A DNA stretch of 12,085 nucleotides from an uncultured Pseudomonadota bacterium (lineage in GTDB: Bacteria; Pseudomonadota; Gammaproteobacteria; Burkholderiales; Usitatibacteraceae). The notes under the pieces were generated by a model. That model made no database searches. It was not told the DNA's origin and saw only the letters and a program-made list of their open reading frames with translations. The position numbers were made by a program, and so were the translations under genes. This document shows positions 6,447 through 12,085 of this stretch, piece by piece (within the stretch, counting starts at the first letter, position 1; each line of letters starts with the position of its first letter). Location of the stretch: the NCBI GenBank assembly GCA_937898635.1, contig CALEJW010000177.1, positions 1-12,085 on the forward strand, written 5' to 3'.

Positions 6447-6848
6447 ATGGGAGCTTTCCGCGCCGGCGCGCTCTACTTCGCGATCGTCTTCGGCGCGGGC
6501 TTCCTGCTGGGCCCCGTCCGCGTCCTCTGGCTCGTGCCGAAGGTGGGCGAGCGGGTCGCGGAACTCCTCGAGGCGCCGGTGATGCTGGCGGTCATCGTCC
6601 TCGCGGCCCGCGCGGTCGTGCGGCGCCTCGCCCCGCCGGCAACGGTGGCGGCGCGGCTGGCGACGGGACTCTCGGCGCTCGCGCTCATGCTCGCGGCCGA
6701 GTTCGGCCTCGTGCTGTGGCTGCGCGGGCTCACGCTCGCGGACTATTTCGCGCAGCGCGACCCCGTCGCGGCGCTGGTCTACTATGCGCTGCTCGGGGTG
6801 TTCGCGATGTTGCCCCTCTTGCTCCCGGCGGCGAAGCGCCGCCGCTAG
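6447..6848 (+). CDS. Conserved four-helix integral membrane protein
   Basis: The 133-residue protein is strongly hydrophobic with about four membrane helices (roughly 5-27, 40-60, 66-90 and 109-128) and a basic KRRR end. Between helices 1 and 2 is the charged stretch LVPKVGERVAELLEAP (29-44), and between 3 and 4 LRGLTLADYFAQRDPVAA (92-109). Similar small membrane proteins occur in many proteobacteria without assigned function. The ATG at 6447 is 24 bases after the previous stop; the ribosome site is weak (CGGGG). The next gene begins 18 bases downstream, so the run may be one transcript. Confidence 0.75.
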   Translation: MGAFRAGALYFAIVFGAGFLLGPVRVLWLVPKVGERVAELLEAPVMLAVIVLAARAVVRRLAPPATVAARLATGLSALALMLAAEFGLVLWLRGLTLADYFAQRDPVAALVYYALLGVFAMLPLLLPAAKRRR

Positions 6849-6866
6849 AACGGGAAGGAGTCCGCC

Positions 6867-7214
6867 TTGGCCAGCGTCTCGATCGCCCGCAGGATCGCCC
6901 TCGCCTGTCCCGAGGCCGTGGAAGGCGCGCACATGGGCCACCCGGATTTCCGCGTGGGCGGGAGGATCTTCATGACGCTCTGGCCGGAGAAGCGGCGCGC
7001 GGTGGTGAAGCTGCCGCTCGCCGACCAGCAGGCACTCGTGCAGATGGACCCGGAGGCCTTCGGCGTGGGCAGCTGGGGCCGGCAGGGCTTCACCCTCGTG
7101 GACCTCTCGCGCGTGAACGCCGCCCAGCTTCGCGTGCTCGCCGACGCCGCCTGGCGCACGGTGGCGACCAAGCGCCTGCGCGAGCGTTTTCCGCCCGCCG
7201 ACGGAGCGCCTTGA
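6867..7214 (+). CDS. MmcQ/YjbR family protein
   Basis: The 115-residue protein matches the MmcQ/YjbR family (PF04237), small double-wing proteins with a CyaY-like fold. Visible hallmarks are ALACPEAVEGAHMGHPDFRV near the N terminus (11-30), the IFMTLWPE strand, and GSWGRQGFTLVDLS (68-81), followed by a C-terminal helix with an A-W-R-T-V-A motif. These proteins are cytoplasmic; a DNA-binding role has been proposed from structure only. The start is TTG at 6867, six bases after a strong GGGAAGGAG site (6852-6860); no in-frame ATG before residue 23 would keep the domain intact. The stop overlaps the next start as TTGA. Confidence 0.85.
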   Translation: MASVSIARRIALACPEAVEGAHMGHPDFRVGGRIFMTLWPEKRRAVVKLPLADQQALVQMDPEAFGVGSWGRQGFTLVDLSRVNAAQLRVLADAAWRTVATKRLRERFPPADGAP

Positions 7215-7690
7215 GCCCGGAGCACGCCGCGCAGCTCGCGGCGCTGGTGCGGGGCCGCCAGTCGGCCGCGCTCGGCACGCTGCACGAGGGCGCGCCCTTC
7301 GTGTCGATGGTGCCCTTCGCGGTGCTGCCCGGCGGCGGCGCCTTCGTGGTCCACGTGAGCCGGCTCGCCGGGCACACGAAGGACATGCTCGCCGACCCGA
7401 GGGTCTCGCTCCTGGTGGCGCAGCCCGAGGGCGAGGGCACGCAGCCCCAGGCGCTCGCCCGCGTGTCGGTGCAGGGCGAGGCCGCGGAGATGGCCCGGGG
7501 TTCGGACGGGGAACGCGATTGCCGCGAGGCCTACCTCGCGCGCTTTCCCGAGGCGGCGGCGCTCACGCAGTTCGGGGACTTCTCCTTCTTCGCGATCCGA
7601 CCGCAGCAGGCGCGCTTCGTCGCGGGCTTCGCGCAGGCCATGAGCCTCACGGGGGAGACGCTTTCGAGGGTCCTCGGGTCGCGGTCCTGA
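7211..7690 (+). CDS. Pyridoxamine 5'-phosphate oxidase-like FMN-binding split-barrel protein
   Basis: The 159-residue protein resembles the HugZ-like branch of the PPOX/FMN split-barrel superfamily. Residues 8-60 hold the start of the barrel (R-x-x-S-A-A-L-G-T at 14-22, then PFVSMVPFAV at 29-38, then HVSRLAGHTKDM), and GDFSFFAIRPQQARFVAGFA (121-140) is the typical dimer-forming C-terminal end. FMN or heme binding and a role in heme use or flavin redox are family expectations, not seen directly. The start is TTG in the TTGA overlap with the YjbR stop; there is no in-frame ATG near the beginning. This gene is likely to end its transcript: a T7 tract lies 13 bases after the stop. Confidence 0.82.
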   Translation: MSPEHAAQLAALVRGRQSAALGTLHEGAPFVSMVPFAVLPGGGAFVVHVSRLAGHTKDMLADPRVSLLVAQPEGEGTQPQALARVSVQGEAAEMARGSDGERDCREAYLARFPEAAALTQFGDFSFFAIRPQQARFVAGFAQAMSLTGETLSRVLGSRS

Positions 7691-7721
7691 AGGCGGCGCT
7701 CGATTTTTTTGAAGGGGGGGG

Positions 7722-7752
7722 TTGACCCTCCCATCATGGGAAGGTTCAGGAT
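7722..7752 (+). promoter_or_regulatory. CueR-type (MerR family) copper-responsive promoter
   Basis: A TTGACC -35 (7722-7727) and a CAGGAT -10 (7747-7752) are separated by 19 bases, the abnormally long spacer that MerR-family activators correct by twisting DNA. Filling it is an inverted repeat, ACCCTCCCAT and ATGGGAAGGT (7725-7734 and 7736-7745) around one C, with one mismatch. From memory, the E. coli copA/CueR operator has the same TTGACC start and a GGAAGGTT right half. ZntR and PbrR/CadR operators have different half-sites. No MerR gene is in the window, so the regulator would act from elsewhere. Confidence 0.8.
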
Positions 7753-7786
7753 GCGGCCACCTTCCCACCCCGACAGGAGAAACGAC

Positions 7787-8305
7787 ATGGACCATTCCCT
7801 GCACACCGGCCAAGGCCACCACGGCCATCACGGGCACGACGGCGATGGGCATCACGCGAGCCCCGGCGGCCCCTCGCTCGACCGCATCGCCTTTCTCGCC
7901 ACGCTGCACTGCCTCGCGGGCTGCGCGGTCGGCGAGGTGGCCGGGATGGTGATCGGCACCGCGCTCGGCTTTTCCAACGGCGAGACGATCGCGCTCGCGA
8001 TCGTGCTCGCCTTCGCCTCCGGCTACGCCTTCACGATGGTGCCGCTGCTGCGCGCGGGCTATGGATGGCGCGCCGCCACGCGCCTCGCCCTCGCGGCGGA
8101 CACGGCCTCGATCACCGTGATGGAGATCGTGGACAACGCCGTGATGGTGGCGATCCCCGGCGCCATGGATGCGCCGCTCGACAGCATCCTCTTCTGGGCG
8201 AGCCTCGGAGGCGCGCTCGTCATCGCCGGCGTCGTGGCCTTCCCGGTCAACCGCTGGCTTATCGCCCGAGGCAAGGGACATGCCGTCGCCCATTCGCACC
8301 ACTGA
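7787..8305 (+). CDS. DUF4396 membrane protein, His-rich, probable metal-responsive
   Basis: The 172-residue protein matches DUF4396, an uncharacterised inner-membrane family. Residues 1-23 are a histidine-rich stretch (nine His) of the kind that binds copper, nickel or zinc. About four membrane helices follow. The first begins with HCLAGCAVGE (41-50), the second ends in a M-V-P-L-L-R-A-G turn (85-91), the third holds AADTASITVMEIVDNAVM (103-120), and the fourth ends AFPVNRWLIARGKGHAV (151-167), followed by a second His cluster HSHH. His41, Cys42, Cys46, Glu113 and Asp116 are candidate intramembrane ligands. The start is ATG 7787, after AGGAGA at 7774-7779; upstream in-frame ATGs lie in the promoter. 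The CueR-type promoter suggests copper export or tolerance, but no activity is known. Confidence 0.88.
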   Translation: MDHSLHTGQGHHGHHGHDGDGHHASPGGPSLDRIAFLATLHCLAGCAVGEVAGMVIGTALGFSNGETIALAIVLAFASGYAFTMVPLLRAGYGWRAATRLALAADTASITVMEIVDNAVMVAIPGAMDAPLDSILFWASLGGALVIAGVVAFPVNRWLIARGKGHAVAHSHH

Positions 8306-8308
8306 GCG

Positions 8309-8327
8309 GGGCCGCGCCTAGAGGCCC
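8309..8327. terminator. GC hairpin at the convergent DUF4396/DUF2788 junction
   Basis: A five-base stem, GGGCC (8309-8313) and GGCCC (8323-8327), with a nine-base loop, lies between the two convergent stop codons; the loop contains the TAG stop of DUF2788. It could slow transcription from both sides. There is no T-tract, and the stem is short. Confidence 0.25.
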
Positions 8328-8542
8328 AGGACCCACTGGATCACGGTCTTGGCCACGAAGCCGAGCATGCCGAAGGCGAGCACGAAGAAGAGCACGAAGG
8401 TGCCGAAGCGGCCCGCCTTCGACTCCCGCGCGAGGCTCGCGATGATGAACAGCATGAAGAGGATGAAGCCGCCGACGCCCCAGGTCATGCCGAACTCGGC
8501 GACCTGGGCCTCGGTGATGGCGAGCCCTTCCCACCAGGACAT
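8318..8542 (-). CDS. DUF2788 small membrane protein
   Basis: The 74-residue protein matches DUF2788. It has an F-G-M-T-W-G-V-G-G-F motif (17-26) beginning the first helix (about 22-38), a conserved RESKAGRFGTF turn (39-49), and a second helix (about 46-66) ending F-V-A-K-T-V-I-Q-W. It is a two-helix inner-membrane protein of unknown function, of normal length for the family. The ATG at 8542 is six bases downstream of the DUF2189 stop, so the ribosome site lies inside or beside that stop and the two are probably translated together. It converges on DUF4396 with 12 bases between stops. Confidence 0.88.
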   Translation of the reverse strand: MSWWEGLAITEAQVAEFGMTWGVGGFILFMLFIIASLARESKAGRFGTFVLFFVLAFGMLGFVAKTVIQWVLGL

Positions 8543-8548
8543 GGCCGC

Positions 8549-9334
8549 TCAATCCCGCGCGGGGAGCCCCCCGGCGTCGACGGTCTCCCGGTAGGCGTGC
8601 CAGGTGGCGTGCCCGATCACCGGGATCGTCACCACGAAGCCGAGCATCGCGGTCGCCATGGAAAGCGCCGTGGCCAGCATGATGAGCGTCGCCCACACGC
8701 CCATGGCCACGGGGTTCTCGCCCACGGCGCGCACGCTCGTCCAGACGGCGGTGAGGAGGTCGGTGTCGCGGTCCAGCAGCAGGGGCGCGGACACCACGGT
8801 CGCCGCGAAGACGAGCGAAGCGCCCAGCGCCCCCAGCATCATCCACACCGGGAAGAGGTTCGAGCCCTGGGAGAGGACTACGTGGCGAACGAAGGCTTCC
8901 GAGCTCGTGATCGGCGCGGTGACGAAGAGCGCGATGAGGACCGCGGAGACGAGCACCCACGCCGTGCCGCAGATCGCGAGGCCGAGGCCGAGCCAGACGA
9001 GGGGGCGCGTGCCGCGCCGCCACGCGGCGAGGACGGTCGCGAAGTCCGCGGGCTCGCCGCGCTCGCGGCGCCGGCTCAGCTCGTAGAGGCCGGTCGCGAG
9101 GATGGGGCCCACGAGCACGAAGCCCGAGAACGCGCCCGGCAGCAGCGGCCACCACGCGAGCGCGAGCGCCGCGATCACCCAGCCGCCGGCGGCGACGAGG
9201 AACCCGTGCACGAGGCTCGGAGCGGGCGTGCGCGCGAGGTCCCGGCAGCCGGCCGCGATCCACGCCAAGGGGCGCAGGACCGGGACGTTGCGGATCGGCG
9301 GTTCGTTCGGGAGCTCGGTCGCTTCGGCGTTCAT
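8549..9334 (-). CDS. DUF2189 integral membrane protein
   Basis: The 261-residue protein matches DUF2189, predicted inner-membrane proteins of unknown function. It opens with an I-R-x-V-P-V-L-R-P-L-A-W-I-A-A-G segment, then about six hydrophobic helices. Family landmarks are GPILATGLYELSRRRERGE (76-94) after the second helix, VSAPLLLDRDTD (181-192), and a closing HATWHAYRE (242-250). In other proteobacteria DUF2189 genes often lie near cytochrome oxidase assembly genes, but nothing of that kind is here. The ATG at 9334 faces the SDR gene across a 119-base divergent spacer with a promoter candidate and a palindrome. The DUF2788 gene follows six bases after the stop. Confidence 0.88.
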   Translation of the reverse strand: MNAEATELPNEPPIRNVPVLRPLAWIAAGCRDLARTPAPSLVHGFLVAAGGWVIAALALAWWPLLPGAFSGFVLVGPILATGLYELSRRRERGEPADFATVLAAWRRGTRPLVWLGLGLAICGTAWVLVSAVLIALFVTAPITSSEAFVRHVVLSQGSNLFPVWMMLGALGASLVFAATVVSAPLLLDRDTDLLTAVWTSVRAVGENPVAMGVWATLIMLATALSMATAMLGFVVTIPVIGHATWHAYRETVDAGGLPARD

Positions 9335-9345
9335 GGCGTGCCTCG

Positions 9346-9359
9346 CGGGTCGCGACCCG
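9346..9359. repeat. Perfect 14-base palindrome in the divergent spacer
   Basis: CGGGTCGCGACCCG reads the same on both strands. It lies 12 bases upstream of the DUF2189 start codon and directly downstream of that gene's candidate -10 box, covering the expected transcription start. It could be an operator or a 5' leader hairpin. In GC-rich DNA a palindrome of this size may also arise by chance. Confidence 0.4.
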
Positions 9360-9389
9360 ATTCTGCGGCGCGGGAGCGCGCACTGTCCA
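9360..9389 (-). promoter_or_regulatory. Sigma-70-like promoter candidate for DUF2189-DUF2788
   Basis: On the minus strand TGGACA (9389-9384, one mismatch to TTGACA) and CAGAAT (9365-9360, two mismatches to TATAAT) are 18 bases apart. This is one of the better sigma-70 matches I see in this GC-rich window. The start site would fall inside the 14-base palindrome. Confidence 0.4.
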
Positions 9390-9410
9390 GCCGCCGGCGT
9401 GGGCTAGACT
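9383..9410 (+). promoter_or_regulatory. Promoter candidate for the YgfF-like SDR gene
   Basis: TAGACT at 9405-9410 is a plausible -10 box, with a weak CTGTCC at 9383-9388 sixteen bases before it. Its -35 overlaps the -35 of the divergent promoter on the other strand. A start near 9417 would leave a leader of about 37 bases containing the GGGGAG ribosome site (9444-9449). Confidence 0.35.
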
Positions 9411-9453
9411 TCGCGCTGGCGGGCCCTTCGCGCCCGCGCAAACGGGGAGCGGC

Positions 9454-10200
9454 ATGGAGCGCGTGGCGATCATCACCGGGGCGGGGCGCGGCATCGGCGC
9501 GGCCACCGCGATGCTGGCGGCGGGCCGCGGCTACGCCGTGTGCGTGAACTACCGGCAGAGCGCGGAAGCCGCGCGCGAAGTGGTGTCCGCGATCGAGGGC
9601 GGCGGCGGGCGGGCGATCGCCGTCGCGGCGGACGTCGCGGTCGAGGAGGAGGTAGTGCGGCTCTTCGACACCGTGGCCCGCGAGCTGGGGCCGGTCACGG
9701 CGCTCGTGAACAACGCCGGCATCCTCGAGCGGCAGATGCGCGTGGAGGACATGGACGCCGCGCGCATCCGCCGCGTGCTCGACACGAACGTCGTCGGCTC
9801 CTTCCTCTGCGCGAGGGAGGCCGTGCGGCGCATGTCCACGAAGCGCGGCGGCAAGGGCGGCGCGATCGTGAACGTCTCCTCCGGCGCGGCGCGCTGGGGT
9901 TCCCCCGACGAGTACGTGGACTACGCCGCCTCGAAGGGCGCGATCGACACGATGACCATCGGCCTGTCGAAGGAAGTCGCGGGCGAGGGGATCCGCGTGA
10001 ACGCCGTGCGGCCCGGGCTCGTGGTCACCGACATCCACGCGGCGGGCGGGGAGCCGGGGCGCGTGGCGCGGCTGAAGTCCTCGGTGCCGCTGGGGCGCGG
10101 CGGCATGCCGGAGGAAGTGGCGACCGCGATCCTGTGGCTGCTTTCCGACGAGGCGTCCTTCACCACCGGCGCCATCATCGACGTCTCGGGCGGGCGCTAG
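9454..10200 (+). CDS. ygfF: SDR family oxidoreductase, YgfF-like
   Basis: The 248-residue cytoplasmic protein is a classical short-chain dehydrogenase/reductase. It has the Rossmann dinucleotide loop TGAGRGIG (8-15), NNAG (86-89), Asn112, and the catalytic set Ser143, Tyr157 and Lys161 (YAASK). From memory it is closely similar to E. coli YgfF throughout, including the G-S-P-x-E-Y-V-D-Y-A-A-S-K run and the H-A-x-G-G-E-P-G-R-V segment at about 195-204. The residue after the second strand (N32-Y33-R34) suggests NADP rather than NAD, an inference. The true substrate is unknown. The ATG at 9454 follows GGGGAG at 9444-9449. The stop shares the bases CTAG with the stop of the convergent ABC ATPase gene. 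Confidence 0.9.
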   Translation: MERVAIITGAGRGIGAATAMLAAGRGYAVCVNYRQSAEAAREVVSAIEGGGGRAIAVAADVAVEEEVVRLFDTVARELGPVTALVNNAGILERQMRVEDMDAARIRRVLDTNVVGSFLCAREAVRRMSTKRGGKGGAIVNVSSGAARWGSPDEYVDYAASKGAIDTMTIGLSKEVAGEGIRVNAVRPGLVVTDIHAAGGEPGRVARLKSSVPLGRGGMPEEVATAILWLLSDEASFTTGAIIDVSGGR

Positions 10201-10209
10201 CCTCCCGCC
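10189..10209. terminator. GC hairpin centred on the shared CTAG stop
   Basis: A six-base stem, GGCGGG (10189-10194) and CCCGCC (10204-10209), encloses a nine-base loop containing CTAG, which supplies the TAG stop codons of both convergent genes. It might serve as a two-way terminator despite the lack of T-tracts. Confidence 0.3.
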
Positions 10210-10982
10210 GCGGGCACGCAGACGCGGCTCACGCTCCCGTCCGCGAGGCGCACGGTGGCCACCTCGATGGGGCGGCCGTAGAGCGCCGAGAGCGCCGCGG
10301 CGGTGAGCGTCTCCACCGTCGGTCCCGCGGCCGCGAGCTTGCCGCCCGCGAGCAGCAGGACGCGGTCGGCGATGCGGAAGGCGTGCTCCGGGTGGTGCGT
10401 GGAGACGAGCACGCCGATGCCCGCGGCCTTCAGGCGCCCGATCTCGTCCAGCACCCGCGACTGGTTGCCGTAGTCGAGGTTCGCCGTGGGCTCGTCCATC
10501 ACGAGGTAGGCGGCCTCGGTGGCGAGCGCCCGGGCGATGAGCGCGAGCTGGCGCTCGCCGCCGCTCACCGCGTGGATCGAGCGTCCCGCGAGGTGCGCGA
10601 TGCCCAGGCGATCGAGCGCCGCCAGCGCCGCCACGCGGTCCTTCGGCCCGGGGCTCGCGAAGACGCCGCGGTGGGCGCTGCGGCCCATCTCCACGGTCTC
10701 GAGGAGGCTGAAGTCGAAGTAGGAGTCGGCCGCCTGCGGCACGTAGGCGAGGCGGCGCGCGCGCTCGGCCACGGCCCAGCCCGCGAGGTCGCGGCCCTCG
10801 AGCGCGACTTCGCCCGCGAGGCGCGGCTGCAGGCCGAGGAGCGTGCGCATGAGGGTGGACTTGCCGCTGCCGTTGGGGCCGAGCAGGCACACCACCTCGC
10901 CCGCTTCCAGCGCGCAGTCGAGCGCGCGGCCCACCACGTGGCCGCGGAAACCGAAGTCCAGGGCGCGCGCGGCGAGCGTCAT
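10197..10982 (-). CDS. FepC/BtuD-type ABC transporter ATP-binding protein
   Basis: The 261-residue protein is the ATPase of a metal-chelate ABC importer. It has Walker A GPNGSGKST (35-43), Q-loop Gln83, signature SGGERQ (140-145), Walker B YLVMDEP (159-165) and H-loop STHH (194-197). The F-S-L-L-E-T-V-E-M-G-R-S-A-H segment (91-104) is typical of the iron-siderophore, heme, cobalamin and molybdate subgroup. It powers import with the FecCD permease encoded just upstream, whose TGA overlaps this ATG by four bases (ATGA). The C terminus (about 235-261) is a short extension beyond the core domain. The same frame stays open upstream through the permease gene, but that is a GC-bias shadow. Confidence 0.92.
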   Translation of the reverse strand: MTLAARALDFGFRGHVVGRALDCALEAGEVVCLLGPNGSGKSTLMRTLLGLQPRLAGEVALEGRDLAGWAVAERARRLAYVPQAADSYFDFSLLETVEMGRSAHRGVFASPGPKDRVAALAALDRLGIAHLAGRSIHAVSGGERQLALIARALATEAAYLVMDEPTANLDYGNQSRVLDEIGRLKAAGIGVLVSTHHPEHAFRIADRVLLLAGGKLAAAGPTVETLTAAALSALYGRPIEVATVRLADGSVSRVCVPAAGG

Positions 10983-11995
10983 CGGCGGAAGGTCGCGGCC
11001 AGCAGCGCGATGAAGACGGGCGTGCCCACGAACGCCGTCGCCACGCCCGGCGGGATCTCGGTGGCGGCCACGGTGCGGCAGAGCGTGTCCACCGCGAGCA
11101 TGAAGGCGGCGCCGAGGACGAGCGAGAGCGGCATCACGCGGGCGAAGCTCGCGCCCACGAGCAGGCGCGCGGCGTGCGGGATCACGAGGCCCACCCAGCC
11201 GATCACGCCCGCGAGCGCCACGGCGGAGGCGGTCACGAGCGTCGCGCAGACGATCACCGCGAAGCGAAGCCTTGCCACGTCCAGCCCGAGCGAGCGCGCC
11301 TCGTCCTCGGAGAGCGCCAGGAGGTCGATGCGCCAGCGCAGCAGCACCAGCGGCGCGAGGCCGGCCAGGATGAGCGGCAAGGCGACGACGAGGTCCGCGG
11401 GCAGCGCGCCGCCGAAACTGCCCAGGAGCCAGAAGGTGATCGCGGGGAGCTGGTTGTAGGGATCCGCCACGTACTTCACGAGCGCGATGCCGGCGCCGAA
11501 GAGCGAGCCCACGACGACGCCGGTGAGGATGAGGGTGAGGATCGGGTCGCGCCCGCGCACCCAGGCGCCCACGACGACGACCAGCGCCACCGCGCCGAGC
11601 CCGCCCGCGAAGGCGAAGGCCTGGATCGCGACCATGGGCAGCGACCACAGGATCGCGAGCCCCGCGCCCAGGGCGCAGCCCGCGGAGACGCCGAGGATGT
11701 CGGGCGAGACGAGCGGGTTCTTGAAGAGGTTCTGGTAGGCCGCTCCGGCCGCGGCGAGTGCCGCGCCGACCGCGAGCGCGGCGACCACGCGCGGGGCGCG
11801 CACCTGCAGGATCACCGCCTCGACGTTGCCCGCGAGGCCGGAGTCGCCGCCGGTCGCCGCGGCCCACAGCGCGCCGAGCACGTCTGCGGCCGCGACGGGA
11901 AAGCGCCCCACGGAAAAGCTCCACGCCGCCACCGCGAGCATCGCCAGCGTGGCGGCGGCGAGCCACAGCGGGAAGCGGGCGCGGTCGACGATCAT
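10979..11995 (-). CDS. FecCD/BtuC-type ABC transporter permease
   Basis: The 338-residue inner-membrane protein has about nine to ten hydrophobic helices and the FecCD family signatures: RAPR (66-69), then QNLFKNPLVSPDILG (88-102), the ATPase-coupling stretch LSEDEARSLGLDVARLR (228-244), GWVGLVIPHAAR (266-277) and EIPPG (323-327). Two copies would form the channel that imports an iron-siderophore, heme, cobalamin or oxyanion delivered by a periplasmic binding protein. The substrate cannot be told from the permease alone; the ADPYNQLPAITFWLLGS motif (167-183) is common in iron-annotated members. The start is ATG 11995, next to a short AGG. Frames upstream are open to the window edge, but the core domain begins properly here. 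No binding-protein gene is complete in the window. Confidence 0.92.
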   Translation of the reverse strand: MIVDRARFPLWLAAATLAMLAVAAWSFSVGRFPVAAADVLGALWAAATGGDSGLAGNVEAVILQVRAPRVVAALAVGAALAAAGAAYQNLFKNPLVSPDILGVSAGCALGAGLAILWSLPMVAIQAFAFAGGLGAVALVVVVGAWVRGRDPILTLILTGVVVGSLFGAGIALVKYVADPYNQLPAITFWLLGSFGGALPADLVVALPLILAGLAPLVLLRWRIDLLALSEDEARSLGLDVARLRFAVIVCATLVTASAVALAGVIGWVGLVIPHAARLLVGASFARVMPLSLVLGAAFMLAVDTLCRTVAATEIPPGVATAFVGTPVFIALLAATFRR

Positions 11996-12085
11996 CCTGC
12001 CAGCGCGCGCGCCGTTGCCGAGCGCCGTGCGGTAGCGGCGGCAGGCGGCGAAACTGCGTCGGGGGAGGCTCCGGGAATGCGGGGC
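11992..12085 (-). CDS. Possible 3' end of an upstream cistron (partial)
   Basis: A minus-strand frame is open from the window edge to a TGA at 11994-11992 that overlaps the permease ATG in the ATGA arrangement used elsewhere in the window. It would encode about 30 residues ending A-R-R-S-A-T-A-R-A-L-A-G. The composition (Ala/Arg/Pro) resembles non-coding GC-rich DNA, and all three minus frames are open here. If real, it could be the end of the binding protein or another member of the transporter operon. I cannot decide from 90 bases. Confidence 0.2.
   Translation of the reverse strand, partial: PRIPGASPDAVSPPAAATARRSATARALAG

Noticed and set aside
10197..11966. 589-residue fusion of an upstream frame with the ABC ATPase
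   Set aside because: The upstream part overlaps the permease in another frame and lacks motifs; the ATG at 10982 starts the ATPase domain properly.
12001..12085. Cobalamin riboswitch before the ABC importer
   Set aside because: The CCCCGCA and GGGAATG strings near the edge recall B12-element boxes, but the GCCACTG box is absent and the sequence is incomplete.
1..12085. Mobile elements, CRISPR array, tRNA or rRNA genes
   Set aside because: I found no transposase, integrase, spaced direct repeats, tRNA-like cloverleaf or rRNA-like stretch.

Overview
The window reads as a GC-rich chromosomal segment from a proteobacterium, most likely a betaproteobacterium (Burkholderiales-like) or close relative. 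This is inferred from the gene families (DUF2788, DUF2189, DUF4396, a YgfF-type SDR, and a small periplasmic protein with a VPPGHA..W..HC..Y.AC motif) and from strong GC bias at third codon positions. All 20 complete genes end in TGA (14) or TAG (6), none in TAA. Coding is very dense; no gap reaches 300 bases. I see no rRNA, tRNA, CRISPR array, insertion sequence or phage gene.

Layout. Bases 1-8305 are all on the plus strand: a membrane-anchored DM13 protein; DUF488, an EamA/DMT exporter and a DUF2087 protein; an Fe-S uracil-DNA-glycosylase-like protein; a zinc-ribbon/two-TM/GNAT fusion; a secreted protein overlapping a membrane diguanylate cyclase; a VOC protein overlapping a small Cys-rich membrane protein; a small periplasmic protein; a four-TM membrane protein; a YjbR protein overlapping an FMN split-barrel protein; and a His-rich DUF4396 membrane protein. 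Bases 8318-9334 are minus strand (DUF2189 then DUF2788). A YgfF-like SDR follows on plus (9454-10200). The window ends with a minus-strand FecCD/FepC-type ABC importer (permease, then ATPase), with a possible upstream cistron cut by the window edge.

How the genes work together. Most plus-strand genes look like small housekeeping or stress cistrons strung together, several coupled by 4-base stop/start overlaps (ATGA, GTGA, TTGA). The clearest functional units are the ABC importer and the secreted-protein/diguanylate-cyclase pair.

The most interesting signal is at 7722-7752. A TTGACC -35 and a CAGGAT -10 are separated by 19 bases and span a near-perfect dyad closely resembling CueR (MerR-family) copper operators. 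It sits directly in front of the DUF4396 gene, whose product has a nine-histidine N-terminal stretch and an HC-x3-C motif in its first membrane helix. I infer a copper (or Ag/Au) inducible membrane protein of uncharacterised function. No MerR regulator is encoded in the window.
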